The notes: generated by a model not told the origin, from the sequence alone. DNA of 64,000 bases from VRUE01 sp963715625 (GCA_963715625.1 OY970260.1:2418001-2482000), one strand, 5' to 3'; numbered from the stretch's first letter, positions 6,614-13,872 are shown. Numbers and translations are program-made.

Positions 6614-8178
6614 CAGGTGCCCTCGCTCTTGCTCAGGGCCTCGGCGATGCGCTCACGCGCCTCGCGAAGCTGCGGGGAGTCGGGGAGGAGCTGGGGGCCA
6701 ACGGCAGCGGGCGGCATCGTCAACTCGGTCCCAACGACGGACTGCAGCGCCGGGCGCCGGTAGAGGCGGTAGCCGCTACCGGCCTCGATCATGTCGCTGG
6801 GCTCAGCCGGTAGCTCGGTGTCGGGCGGCACTCGCACGGGATCCGCGAGGGCGTTCATGTGGCAGACGATGCGGCCGCGGCCGCGGCGGGTGTGCGGGAT
6901 CATCGCCAGCATCGCTGCGTCGGCGACGTCGTCGTGCTGTGCGATCCCGGGGTCGTTTTCGATAGAGGTGAAGCCGCGATCACGTTGCTCGAACCGCAGC
7001 CCACGAAGCTGGCGCAGGAGGTCGGGGTCCGTGGGCCAGAAGATCGCGCCGCGCTCGGCGAGCCCGAGCAGCGCTCCGTAGCCCGCCGTCTTCTTCGCTG
7101 CTGTGGTGGCGACAAAGTTCCAGCGCCGTTTCACCCGGTCCCCGTAGCGGCGGACCTTCTCCTGCAGGAGTTGCGATGGGCCCGCGCCGACGCCCGACGT
7201 CTCCGGGTTAATGAAGAACGCTGGCACCCTGGCGACGTCCTCGACCACCTTGGACAGGCGCTCGCCTTGTGGCCAGGTATAAGGCAGCAGGAGGAACTTC
7301 GGGCGCCCGTCGTCTCCGGCGTTGAGCTTTGCCACACCGGGCAGCCGATAGACCATCGCGGCGGCGCTGCGGTCGAAGCTGACGCCCCAGTCCAGGCCCA
7401 TCGACGGCCGCGCGGCGCCAGCGATCAACTGTTCCAGCGATGGCGCCTCGATGGGTGCGGTCTGCGCCTCGATCAGGTCATTCGGGAAGAGCTGGCCGAC
7501 AGCATCGGACCACTCGCCCAACACCTCGGCCGCGTACTCGGCCGGGCTCACCCGGTCGCGCTGGCGTTCGAGGTAGGCGTGGTCGAGCTTCGGATTCACC
7601 TCGTGCGTCCAGTGGTGAGCGCTGTGGTCGGGGTCGCCATCCACACCGGCCAGGAAGGCGCGGCGGAAGAAATGCTCGGCGCCGCCGAACGGCGTACCGA
7701 GCATCACGATCCGACTGCCGTTGGCGCGTTCGTCGAGCGCGGTGTAGGAGGCGGCTGTCCACAGCTCCGCTGGCATGAAGGACGCCTCGTCGAGGATCAC
7801 GAGCAGCACGCCCTCGCCGTAGCCGCGAATCTGCTTTGCCGAGGCGGGCAGGCTGATGATCTGGCTGCCGTTGCGCAGGGTGATCCGGGCGGCGTAGGCG
7901 TCCACGAGGGCGCCTCGCGTCTCGGGGTGGCGGGCGAGCATCTCGCCGATCCCCTCCGTCACTCGCCGGGCCGCGTCCTGGGTGGCCGAGAGCACCAGCA
8001 CCTTGCAGCCCGCGTTGGAGAAGGCGGTGTGCGTCGCCAGGATCTCGGCGAGCACGGTACCCCCGGTGCGCCGCGCCTTGGCAATGCAGGTAATGAAGCG
8101 GTCGCTGTTCGCCGCCTCGACCTGGTGTGACCACAGCGGGCGGCGCAGCACCCGCTCAGCGAACACCTCGACGTTCAC
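6613..8178 (-). CDS. terL: phage terminase large subunit
   Basis: DNA-packaging ATPase/nuclease, 521 aa, full length. The ATPase P-loop is the variant type with lysine at the front: IAKARRTGGT (Lys34, Gly-Gly-Thr 39-41) instead of GK[ST], like the lambda-type terminases. Walker B is LLVILDEAS (about 125-133). RNase H-like nuclease acids: GLDWG (Asp about 263), INPETSG (about 323-329) and QHDDVADA (about 414-421). GTG at 8178 overlaps the terS stop (GTGA). About 90 residues follow the nuclease domain. No portal or capsid gene follows, which is unusual for a prophage. Confidence 0.93.
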   Translation of the reverse strand: MNVEVFAERVLRRPLWSHQVEAANSDRFITCIAKARRTGGTVLAEILATHTAFSNAGCKVLVLSATQDAARRVTEGIGEMLARHPETRGALVDAYAARITLRNGSQIISLPASAKQIRGYGEGVLLVILDEASFMPAELWTAASYTALDERANGSRIVMLGTPFGGAEHFFRRAFLAGVDGDPDHSAHHWTHEVNPKLDHAYLERQRDRVSPAEYAAEVLGEWSDAVGQLFPNDLIEAQTAPIEAPSLEQLIAGAARPSMGLDWGVSFDRSAAAMVYRLPGVAKLNAGDDGRPKFLLLPYTWPQGERLSKVVEDVARVPAFFINPETSGVGAGPSQLLQEKVRRYGDRVKRRWNFVATTAAKKTAGYGALLGLAERGAIFWPTDPDLLRQLRGLRFEQRDRGFTSIENDPGIAQHDDVADAAMLAMIPHTRRGRGRIVCHMNALADPVRVPPDTELPAEPSDMIEAGSGYRLYRRPALQSVVGTELTMPPAAVGPQLLPDSPQLREARERIAEALSKSEGT

Positions 8179-8690
8179 GATTCGCCGTCCTCAAGGTCTA
8201 CGCCAGCCTGGCGCATCAGCTCGCGCCGCCGCTCGGGGTCGCGCTCGCTCATGGCCGTCGAGAGGTCGGCCGCGGCCGCGTAGGCCAGCCCCAGGTGCGC
8301 GCGGGTGAGCGGCGCGATGGCCAGCGCCCGCTCCGTCATCATGGCCTGCCGCTCCCAGCGCTCCAGGCGGCCGAAGACGGGGTATGTGGTCCCGGCGTCG
8401 CGGTCGGCGAACACCGGGTCGGCCTGCTCATCGAGCCACGCCCACACGTGCTCGATGCGGGCCACGAGGCGCGCGTAGCGCACGATGGCGGCGCCGTCGC
8501 GCACCGCGTCGAGGTGCGGGTTCGCGTCCAGCACGTCGGGCACAAGGCGGTCGGCCAGCGGGGCGATCAGCCGCTCGGAGTGCGCCCCGTGCGTGACCGC
8601 CAGGGCGTTGCCTGCGTCACCCGACACGCCGCCGGGCTCCAGGTTGGCGAGCTGGCGCCCACGCGCCTCTGGGTCGGGGCTCAGCGGCAC
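8175..8690 (-). CDS. terS: probable phage terminase small subunit
   Basis: 171 aa directly upstream of and overlapping terL, the standard terS position. The N-terminus GNALAVTHGAHSERLIAPLA resembles actinophage small terminases, and the rest is helical with a conserved YPVFGRLERWERQAMM segment. It would recognise packaging-site DNA. Start GTG 8690. A GGGCAACG pair lies in the short gap upstream. Confidence 0.75.
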   Translation of the reverse strand: MPLSPDPEARGRQLANLEPGGVSGDAGNALAVTHGAHSERLIAPLADRLVPDVLDANPHLDAVRDGAAIVRYARLVARIEHVWAWLDEQADPVFADRDAGTTYPVFGRLERWERQAMMTERALAIAPLTRAHLGLAYAAAADLSTAMSERDPERRRELMRQAGVDLEDGES

Positions 8691-8743
8691 GGCGCGACCG
8701 CCGAATCGGTAGTCCGCGTGTCATGCCTGAGCGCAGGCGTGGA

Positions 8744-8762
8744 GGGCAACGGTTGGGCAACG
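8744..8762. promoter_or_regulatory. central GGGCAACG pair before the terminase genes
   Basis: GGGCAACG at 8744-8751 and 8755-8762, 11 bp apart, is the reverse complement of the CGTTGCCC pairs near both element ends. It fills the only gap between the excisionase-like gene and terS, so the same protein may bind the att arms and control the terminase genes. A 29-codon frame also spans this gap, with start and stop overlapping its neighbours. Confidence 0.5.
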
Positions 8763-8766
8763 CGGA

Positions 8767-9093
8767 TCATGGGCGCTGCTCCCCGCCAGCGCGCACCCAG
8801 GCGTCCAGCTCGGTGCGCCGGAACAGCAGGCGGCTGCCGTCGCGGTGGTGCGGGATGCGGCCCGCCGACGTGAGCGCGTAGATCCGGCTTTTGCCACAGG
8901 CCAGGTGCGCGGCGGCGGCGGGCACGTCCAGCCACGGCTCGGCCTCGGCCTCGATCTGGTTGACCACAATCGCGGCGGCGCGCTCTGCCAAGGCGTCGAG
9001 AACCTCGGCGGGCACGGCGAGCTGGAGCGTGCTCGACGGTTTCGCCGCGTCGCCGGGACCACGGGCGGGGGGATGCTGCGGCTGCCCACTCAC
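8767..9093 (-). CDS. excisionase/AlpA-type helix-turn-helix protein
   Basis: 108 aa. Residues about 52-103 (WLDVPAAAAHLACGKSRIY, GRIPHHRDGSRLLFRRTELD, then AWV) form a typical excise/HTH_17 domain. The N-terminal half is an extra helical segment (VPAEVLDALAERAAAIVV). Such proteins direct excision and often control transcription in integrated elements. GTG at 9093 follows AGGGGG and an inverted repeat, ACGCGCC/GGCGCGT (9094-9118), that may be an autoregulatory operator. Confidence 0.82.
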   Translation of the reverse strand: MSGQPQHPPARGPGDAAKPSSTLQLAVPAEVLDALAERAAAIVVNQIEAEAEPWLDVPAAAAHLACGKSRIYALTSAGRIPHHRDGSRLLFRRTELDAWVRAGGEQRP

Positions 9094-9118
9094 ACGCGCC
9101 CCCTATGCCTAGGCGCGT
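9094..9118. promoter_or_regulatory. inverted repeat at the excisionase start
   Basis: ACGCGCC (9094-9100) and GGCGCGT (9112-9118) form a perfect 7-bp inverted repeat with an 11-base spacer that also holds TAGGCATAG on the minus strand. Position immediately before the GTG suggests an operator overlapping the promoter. Confidence 0.5.
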
Positions 9119-9148
9119 CTCTCTCAACCCGCTGTGGTCGTGTCTGTG

Positions 9149-9302
9149 TGGAACCAGCACCACCAGCCTGGAACCAGCACCCTTGACCTGTATTCCGCTT
9201 GCCAATGCGGAAGGAACCAGGAACCAGCGGAACCAGCAGGTTTTTCCGAAATGCCCCTAGACATAGGTGGTGCCTGGTTCCACAGGCACGGATTGGAACC
9301 AG
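9149..9302. repeat. GGAACCAG iteron array (candidate replication origin)
   Basis: GGAACCAG occurs at 9150, 9170, 9213, 9220, 9229 and 9295, with an inverted CTGGTTCC at 9274-9281 inside a hairpin (9270-9289). Two long copies (TGGAACCAGCACC) lie 20 bp apart, and a T-run follows the middle cluster. The array is the largest gene-free stretch of the element and abuts the putative replication gene. Iterons beside a Rep gene are the usual origin layout in plasmids and phage satellites. Confidence 0.65.
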
Positions 9303-9316
9303 CGCCACCAGCGCCG

Positions 9317-10255
9317 TCATAGGTCGCTCCCGGGATCGAAGCCCGCGGGGCTGCACCAGAACCGCCGCTGGCGCTTCCTGCCATCGATGCGTGCGGTGAG
9401 GCTCTGCGCCCGCCAACCGAGATCGCCGAGTGCAGTCTCCACCTGGCCGTTGCGCACGTTGACCCGGCGAACCGCGAGGGCCTCGTAGAACGACGGCACA
9501 TGGATCCAGGTGGTGCCGTCCGGGTGCACGAAGGGCCGCGGGTTCTCGATCAGGTTGTCGCGGGTGTCGGGCTGGCCGGGGTCGAGCTTGGCCAGGTGCC
9601 CGTCGAGGTAGGCAACGAGGCGGCGGTGCCAGGCGTTGGCTTCGGAGCCCCCGGCCTGGACGAACTCGGAGGCGTCGAGCATCGCGTCGAGGAATGCGCG
9701 CCAGTCCTCCTTGCTCTTCGTGAAGTACGTCAGCCCGCCGCACCGGGCCATGCGGATTTTGTCTTCGAGGTCGCGGGGCGCGAGGAGTTGCTTCTCGGTG
9801 AGGCGCACCCGGACCACAGCGCCCTCGACCGGCGGGCGCTTGCCTCGAAGCTGCAGCAGCCAGTCCCCGTTGTCGAATTGCTCGGGCTCGGCGGCGAACT
9901 CCACTTCGCCGGACAGCCGGTTGAGGCGCTCAAGTGTCGTCAGCGGGCGGCCGGTCTTCTCGTCATAGGCTCGGGCCAGCATCCGGTCGAGCTGCTTTAC
10001 GACGTCGGCTGGATCGATGAGCAGGCGTTCGGCTGCCTGTCGCGTCCGTGTCCGCATCGGGTCCGCGCGCTTCGCAAGCTGGTCGAGGCGATCCGCATCC
10101 CGAACCACCTGGCCCGCTAGGTCGTCGGCGTCGGCAGCAATGCCGGGGTCGGGGCCGTCGCCGTTTGCGGATGCGAGCGCCTCCGCGCACGAGCGCAGCT
10201 CGCCCGGGTACTCGGCAAACCGCTCCTGCAGCTCCTCAAGGCTCGGTGTGGTCAC
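9317..10255 (-). CDS. putative replication protein of the integrated element, 312 aa
   Basis: Start GTG 10255 follows GGAGAGAGG and overlaps the previous stop (GTGA). The N-terminus is helical. The C-terminal segment (GTTWIHVPSFYEALAVRRV, then LGDLGWRAQSLTARIDGRKR) resembles the winged-helix tail of phage and plasmid primase/helicase proteins. No Walker or primase motif is present, so it is not a complete helicase. The iteron array starts right after its stop. A role in origin recognition is inferred from context. Confidence 0.55.
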   Translation of the reverse strand: MTTPSLEELQERFAEYPGELRSCAEALASANGDGPDPGIAADADDLAGQVVRDADRLDQLAKRADPMRTRTRQAAERLLIDPADVVKQLDRMLARAYDEKTGRPLTTLERLNRLSGEVEFAAEPEQFDNGDWLLQLRGKRPPVEGAVVRVRLTEKQLLAPRDLEDKIRMARCGGLTYFTKSKEDWRAFLDAMLDASEFVQAGGSEANAWHRRLVAYLDGHLAKLDPGQPDTRDNLIENPRPFVHPDGTTWIHVPSFYEALAVRRVNVRNGQVETALGDLGWRAQSLTARIDGRKRQRRFWCSPAGFDPGSDL

Positions 10256-10479
10256 GCCGACGCCTCTCTCCAGCCGCGCCCCCCGGCCCCGGCCACCACA
10301 AGAGGCGGGCGGCCGAGGCCGGGGGTCGTCGACGAAACGAGGCCGCCGGGATGGCTGCCCGGCGTGTACTCGAACCCGCATAGACCAGGCGGGCTCGCCC
10401 AACCACCGGGACAGAAGTACCGGCGGCGAGGATCTAGAAAGTCACGAAGGCGACGGCGGATGCGATGGCGGCGGCTCAT
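10252..10479 (-). CDS. small basic hypothetical protein, 75 aa
   Basis: ATG 10479 overlaps the upstream stop as ATGA and the TGA overlaps the next start as GTGA; both overlaps support a real gene. Begins MSRRHRIRRRLRDFLDPRRR, then a glycine/proline-rich tail. No family recognised. Confidence 0.5.
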   Translation of the reverse strand: MSRRHRIRRRLRDFLDPRRRYFCPGGWASPPGLCGFEYTPGSHPGGLVSSTTPGLGRPPLVVAGAGGRGWREASA

Positions 10480-10709
10480 AGCCCGCGCCCTCTCGCCGTG
10501 AGCGACACGACGCCGTCCTCAACCCGGGCGAGGCCAGCGAATATCAGTTGGCTGATTGCGCCGTCGAGCGTCTCCGGGTAGAGCCTGTGGTTCCCCGCGC
10601 AGAGGTGGTCAACGAGGCGCCCGTACTCGGCCCGCCCCTCCCAGCGCTCCAGGTGGCGCAGGACGAGCAGCGACTCGGCCCGTAGGTCGGCGCGGCGCAG
10701 CTCGGTCAT
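10476..10709 (-). CDS. small winged-helix-like protein, 77 aa
   Basis: The sequence RAEYGRLVDHLCAGNHRLYP, then LDGAISQLIFAGLARVEDGV and LTARGRGL, has the helix-helix-wing pattern of small winged-helix DNA-binding proteins. Start and stop overlap both neighbours. Probably an early regulator of the element. Confidence 0.62.
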   Translation of the reverse strand: MTELRRADLRAESLLVLRHLERWEGRAEYGRLVDHLCAGNHRLYPETLDGAISQLIFAGLARVEDGVVSLTARGRGL

Positions 10710-11143
10710 GGCCGCCCCCCATCGGAGGGCGGCTCGGGTTCTCCTGGCCCGGCGTCGTCGCCGTCGCTGCGGCGCGGGCGGCGCCGACAGGAGCGCCGAC
10801 GTCGGGCTCGGGGGCGCTGGGTCGTCCCCATCTCCGGGCCACGCTCGCGTGGCTTGCGGGATGCAATGACCTTGGCGCCCTTGAGCATGTCGCGCTGGCG
10901 CTTGGCGGTGGCGATTGCGGCGGCGTTGTTGTCCAGCCCGCGGCGCACCGCTCGCAGCTTGGCCTCGTCGCCGCTGCGTTCAGCCTCGGCCTGCATTTCC
11001 AGCCAGCCCTGTCGAGCGGCCTCTCGCTCTTGGAGGGGCCCGCCGCCAGCGTCCCGGGCTTCCTTCGCCTTGCGGGCGGGCGGGGTCAGCCGTGAGAGCC
11101 GGATCCGGTCGCGGCGCTGCTCGCGAGTCTCCTCAGCTGGCAC
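10706..11143 (-). CDS. charged hypothetical protein, 145 aa
   Basis: GTG at 11143 overlaps the end of the ribbon-helix-helix gene. The first 95 residues are helical and charged (MPAEETREQRRDRIRLSRLT; later RRGLDNNAAAIATAKRQRDM). The C-terminus is a run of Arg followed by a Gly/Pro/Asp tail, probably disordered. Function unknown. Confidence 0.58.
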   Translation of the reverse strand: MPAEETREQRRDRIRLSRLTPPARKAKEARDAGGGPLQEREAARQGWLEMQAEAERSGDEAKLRAVRRGLDNNAAAIATAKRQRDMLKGAKVIASRKPRERGPEMGTTQRPRARRRRSCRRRPRRSDGDDAGPGEPEPPSDGGRP

Positions 11144-11291
11144 CCGTGGCCTCCCGGTGCTGCAGGCCTCGGCGGATCAGGTGCCGGGCCAGGTCGGCCT
11201 CCTTGCGGTCCTCGGCCGCCGCGCGCTCCTGTAGCTGGCGCCGGTCGGTCGGTGTCAGGCGGACCATGACGGGTGCTGTGTGAGTCGCCAT
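11133..11291 (-). CDS. ribbon-helix-helix protein, 52 aa
   Basis: First gene of the element's main operon. VMVRLTPTDRRQLQERAAAE, then DRKEADLARHLIRRGL fits the beta-strand plus two helices of Arc/CopG-type repressors. ATG 11291 lies seven bases after a TAGCCT -10 box, indicating a leaderless message. Likely a transcription regulator of the element. Confidence 0.7.
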   Translation of the reverse strand: MATHTAPVMVRLTPTDRRQLQERAAAEDRKEADLARHLIRRGLQHREATGAS

Positions 11292-11298
11292 GCCGATC

Positions 11299-11304
11299 AG
11301 GCTA
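11299..11304 (-). promoter_or_regulatory. -10 box of the element's main operon
   Basis: TAGCCT on the minus strand, seven bases before ATG 11291, the same layout as many chromosomal promoters here. Confidence 0.6.
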
Positions 11305-11417
11305 GCGGCCGCAATCCCGTTTGTGGAGCTAGAACCCTGGTACTACGCGCGGTGTTTGCGGGAACGCTTCGTAACGCTCGGTTGCTTCCGGCCTCGGTCA
11401 TGCCCACGCACGGAATC

Positions 11418-11437
11418 CGTTGCCCAAAACGTTGCCC
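11418..11437. promoter_or_regulatory. right CGTTGCCC pair (candidate arm sites)
   Basis: CGTTGCCC at 11418-11425 and 11430-11437, 12 bp apart, 51 bp inside attR. Mirrors the pair at 2761-2779 near attL. Confidence 0.55.
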
Positions 11438-11444
11438 TCGAACG

Positions 11445-11474
11445 CAAATGCGCCACCCAAAGGCGGCGCATTTG
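11445..11474. terminator. hairpin at the right end of the element
   Basis: Perfect 10-bp arms CAAATGCGCC and GGCGCATTTG with a 10-base loop, lying just downstream of the tRNA gene. No long T-run. May terminate the tRNA transcript or shape attP. Confidence 0.5.
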
Positions 11475-11487
11475 GCTCTACGTCTAG

Positions 11488-11530
11488 TGCCGGAGGAGGG
11501 ACTCGAACCCCCGACACGCGGATTATGATT
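11488..11530 (-). repeat. attachment site (attR), part of the intact tRNA
   Basis: 43 bp identical to 2612-2654. It forms the 3' half of the functional tRNA and was brought in by the element. Confidence 0.93.
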
Positions 11531-11561
11531 CCGCTGCTCTAACCAGCTGAGCTACTCCGGC
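11488..11561 (-). tRNA. tRNA with CAT anticodon, probably elongator tRNA-Met
   Basis: 74-nt cloverleaf on the minus strand. Acceptor GCCGGAG pairs with CTCCGGC, discriminator A, D-arm GCTCAGCTGGTTAGAGC, anticodon stem GCGGA/TCCGC with loop ATCATAA (anticodon CAT), T-arm GGGGGTTCGAGTCCCTC. CCA is not encoded. The acceptor starts with a G-C pair rather than the initiator mismatch, so it is not the initiator. A lysidine-type tRNA-Ile2 cannot be excluded. It is the integration target of the element at 2612-11530. Confidence 0.93.
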
Positions 11562-11615
11562 GGGTCCTTGATCGTAGCGATGGAGGGGCGGCCTTCGCCG
11601 GGGCGGCAGTAGGCT

Positions 11616-11621
11616 TAGCCT
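11616..11621 (+). promoter_or_regulatory. -10 box of the aminopeptidase gene
   Basis: TAGCCT six bases before ATG 11628; leaderless layout. Confidence 0.6.
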
Positions 11622-11627
11622 TGGGGC

Positions 11628-12575
11628 ATGACGCAGGAGCTTGACAGGGCGGTGAGGACGGTTTTGCGGGACTGCCTGCGGATCGAACCGGGCGAAGAGG
11701 TGCTGGTGATCTGCAACCCGGTCACCGAGGACATCGGCGCGCTGATGCGGATCGAGGCCGAGGGCGACGGGGCGTTCGCCACCCTGGCGGTGATCTCCGA
11801 GCTCGACTCCAACGGGGCCGAGCCGCCGATGGCGGTAGCTGCGGCGATGATCGCGGCCGAGGTCGTGCTGGCGCCGACGATCCAGTCGCTCTCCCACACC
11901 AGCGCGCGCCGCGCCGCGACCCAGGCGGGCGTGCGCATCGCCACGCTGCCCGGGGTGACCGAGGACATGCTGGCGCGGCTGATGAACGCCGACATGCGCA
12001 CCCTGCGGCGGCGGGGGGCGGCGATCGCCGCCGCCCTGCGCAGCGGCGAGGAGGCGCGGATCACCTGCCGGCACGGCAGCGACCTGCGGCTCGGGCTGAA
12101 GGACCGGATCCCGATCGCCGACGCCGGCGTGCTCAACGCGCCCGGGGCCTTCGGCAACCTGCCCTGCGGCGAGGCCTTCGTCGCCCCCACCACGGCCGAG
12201 GGGACGCTGGTCGTCGACGGCTCGATCGCCGGCGTCGGCAAGGTCGAGACGCCGGTCGAGCTGACCGTCCGCGACGGGCACCTGACCGGCGCGACCGGCC
12301 CCGAGGGCGCGACCCTGCTCGAAATGCTGACGATGCACGGCGAGGACGGCACCAACGTCGCCGAGCTCGGGATCGGCACCAACGAAGAGGCGACCCTGAC
12401 CGGCAACATCCTCGAGGACGAGAAGGCCCTCGGCACCGCCCACGTCGCCTTCGGCGCCTCAGCCGCGATCGGCGGCACCGTCCAGGTCCCCGTACACCTC
12501 GATTGCGTGATCCTCGAGCCGACCGTGGAAGTGGACGGCAAGGAGATCGTCCGCGGCGGCCAGCTTCTCCTCTGA
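11628..12575 (+). CDS. M29-type aminopeptidase family protein
   Basis: 315 aa, cytoplasmic metallopeptidase related to thermophilic aminopeptidases. The C-terminal half carries the family signature (NVAELGIGTNEEATLTGNIL, EDEKALGTAHVAFGASA, then VPVHLDCVILEPTVEVDG). Shorter than classical M29 enzymes (about 400 aa), as in the compact leucyl-aminopeptidase-like group. Forms a pair with the formiminotransferase gene five bases downstream. Confidence 0.8.
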   Translation: MTQELDRAVRTVLRDCLRIEPGEEVLVICNPVTEDIGALMRIEAEGDGAFATLAVISELDSNGAEPPMAVAAAMIAAEVVLAPTIQSLSHTSARRAATQAGVRIATLPGVTEDMLARLMNADMRTLRRRGAAIAAALRSGEEARITCRHGSDLRLGLKDRIPIADAGVLNAPGAFGNLPCGEAFVAPTTAEGTLVVDGSIAGVGKVETPVELTVRDGHLTGATGPEGATLLEMLTMHGEDGTNVAELGIGTNEEATLTGNILEDEKALGTAHVAFGASAAIGGTVQVPVHLDCVILEPTVEVDGKEIVRGGQLLL

Positions 12576-12579
12576 CCCG

Positions 12580-13470
12580 GTGACGCCGCCGCTCCTCGCC
12601 GTCCCAAACGTCTCGGAGGGGCGCGACGCAGGCCGCATCGCCAGCCTGCAGAGCGCCTTCTCCCGCGGCGCGACGCTGCTCGATCACCACTCCGATCCCG
12701 ACCACGACCGCACCGTGCTCACGCTGGCGGCGGACGCCGCGCCGTTGCGCGACGCGCTCCTCTCCGGGGCCGCGCAGGCGATCGAGACCGTCGACATGAG
12801 CGGGTACGAGGGGCTGCACCCGGCGGTCGGCGCGCTCGACGTGTGCCCGATCGTCTGGCTCGAGCCTGCCGACCGCGACGCCGCCCGCGCCGAGGCGGTC
12901 GAGCTGGCCGGGCAGATCGGCGGCCTCGGCGTCCCGGTCTTCCTCTACGGGGACCTGGCGCGCCGCCCCGAGCACGCCGAGCGGGCCTACTTCCGCAACG
13001 GCGGGCTGGCCGAGCTGTGGCTGCGGATGGAGGGCGGCGAGCTTCGCCCCGACCACGGGCCCGCCTTTCCCCACCGGACCGCCGGGGTGACGCTGGTGAC
13101 CGCGCGGCCGCCGCTTGCCGCCTTCAACGTCGAGCTCGACAGCGGCGACCGCGAGCTCGCCGGCTCGGTCGCCGCGGGGTTGCGCGAGTCCGGGGGCGGC
13201 CTGCCGGGCGTGCGAGCCCTCGGGCTGGTGCTCTCCGGCGGCCGCGCCCAGGTCTCGACCAACGTCCACGACCCCTTCGCGGTGCCGCTGGCCGAGGTCG
13301 TCGAGCGCGTCCGCGCGCTGGCTGCCCCGCTCGGGGCGCGCCCGGTCGAGGCCGAGCTCGTCGGTCTCGTCCCCGCCGCCGCGCTCGCCGGCTACCCCCA
13401 GGACGTGCCGATTCGCGACTTCGACCCCGCCCGGCAGACGATCGAGGGGCGCCTGCGGCCCGCCGCATAG
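12580..13470 (+). CDS. glutamate formiminotransferase
   Basis: 296 aa. Transfers the formimino group from formiminoglutamate to tetrahydrofolate in histidine breakdown, or acts as a related folate-dependent transferase. Motifs: AVPNVSEGRDAGRI at the start, LLDHHSDPDHDRTVLTLA, EGLHPAVGALDVCPIVWLE and VSTNVHDPF. Only the transferase domain is present, with no cyclodeaminase. Start GTG 12580, closely following the aminopeptidase. No hut genes nearby. Confidence 0.85.
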   Translation: MTPPLLAVPNVSEGRDAGRIASLQSAFSRGATLLDHHSDPDHDRTVLTLAADAAPLRDALLSGAAQAIETVDMSGYEGLHPAVGALDVCPIVWLEPADRDAARAEAVELAGQIGGLGVPVFLYGDLARRPEHAERAYFRNGGLAELWLRMEGGELRPDHGPAFPHRTAGVTLVTARPPLAAFNVELDSGDRELAGSVAAGLRESGGGLPGVRALGLVLSGGRAQVSTNVHDPFAVPLAEVVERVRALAAPLGARPVEAELVGLVPAAALAGYPQDVPIRDFDPARQTIEGRLRPAA

Positions 13471-13484
13471 GGCGGCCGAAACGC

Positions 13485-13490
13485 TAGATT
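13485..13490 (+). promoter_or_regulatory. -10 box before the 123-aa membrane protein
   Basis: TAGATT ten bases upstream of ATG 13501. Confidence 0.4.
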
Positions 13491-13500
13491 CAGCTAACCC

Positions 13501-13872
13501 ATGGCACAGACGAAGAAGAAGCGCCGCCGCAAGCACCGCGGCACCCAGGGGGGCCGGGTCGACAGCAACCGCCGCCCGCCGCGCCCGCGCAACCGCGCCG
13601 AGGCGAAAGCCCGTGCCCGCGCCGGCACCGCCAAGAAGAGCGCACCGCGCGCCGACCACCCGCCGACCTGGCGCAGCGCGATCACGCGCGGCCTGGTCGC
13701 AGCCCTGATCTTCACCGTCCTGCTCCTGCTGATCTTCAAACGCCCGCTCGGCGCCGCGCTCGGCCTCGGCGCCTTCATGCTCGTCTTCTACATCCCCGCC
13801 GGCTATTACATCGACACGCTGATGTGGCGACGCCGGGAGCGTGCGCGCATGCGCGCCTCCGAACGTTCGTGA
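13501..13872 (+). CDS. small membrane protein with basic N-terminus, 123 aa
   Basis: Residues 1-55 are very basic and probably disordered (MAQTKKKRRRKHRG start). Two transmembrane segments follow (AALIFTVLLLLIF and LGLGAFMLVFYIPAGYYI). Overlaps the next gene by four bases (GTGA). Resembles uncharacterised actinobacterial membrane proteins; function unknown. Confidence 0.75.
   Translation: MAQTKKKRRRKHRGTQGGRVDSNRRPPRPRNRAEAKARARAGTAKKSAPRADHPPTWRSAITRGLVAALIFTVLLLLIFKRPLGAALGLGAFMLVFYIPAGYYIDTLMWRRRERARMRASERS

Noticed and set aside
9134..9322. 62-aa frame across the iteron array
   Set aside because: Its apparent repeats (NQHHQP, EPAEPA) come from the GGAACCAG iterons; no ribosome site and wrong strand for the operon.
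11280..11528. Plus-strand frame ending in the same GLEPPTRGL peptide
   Set aside because: Runs into the tRNA gene antisense; not a gene.
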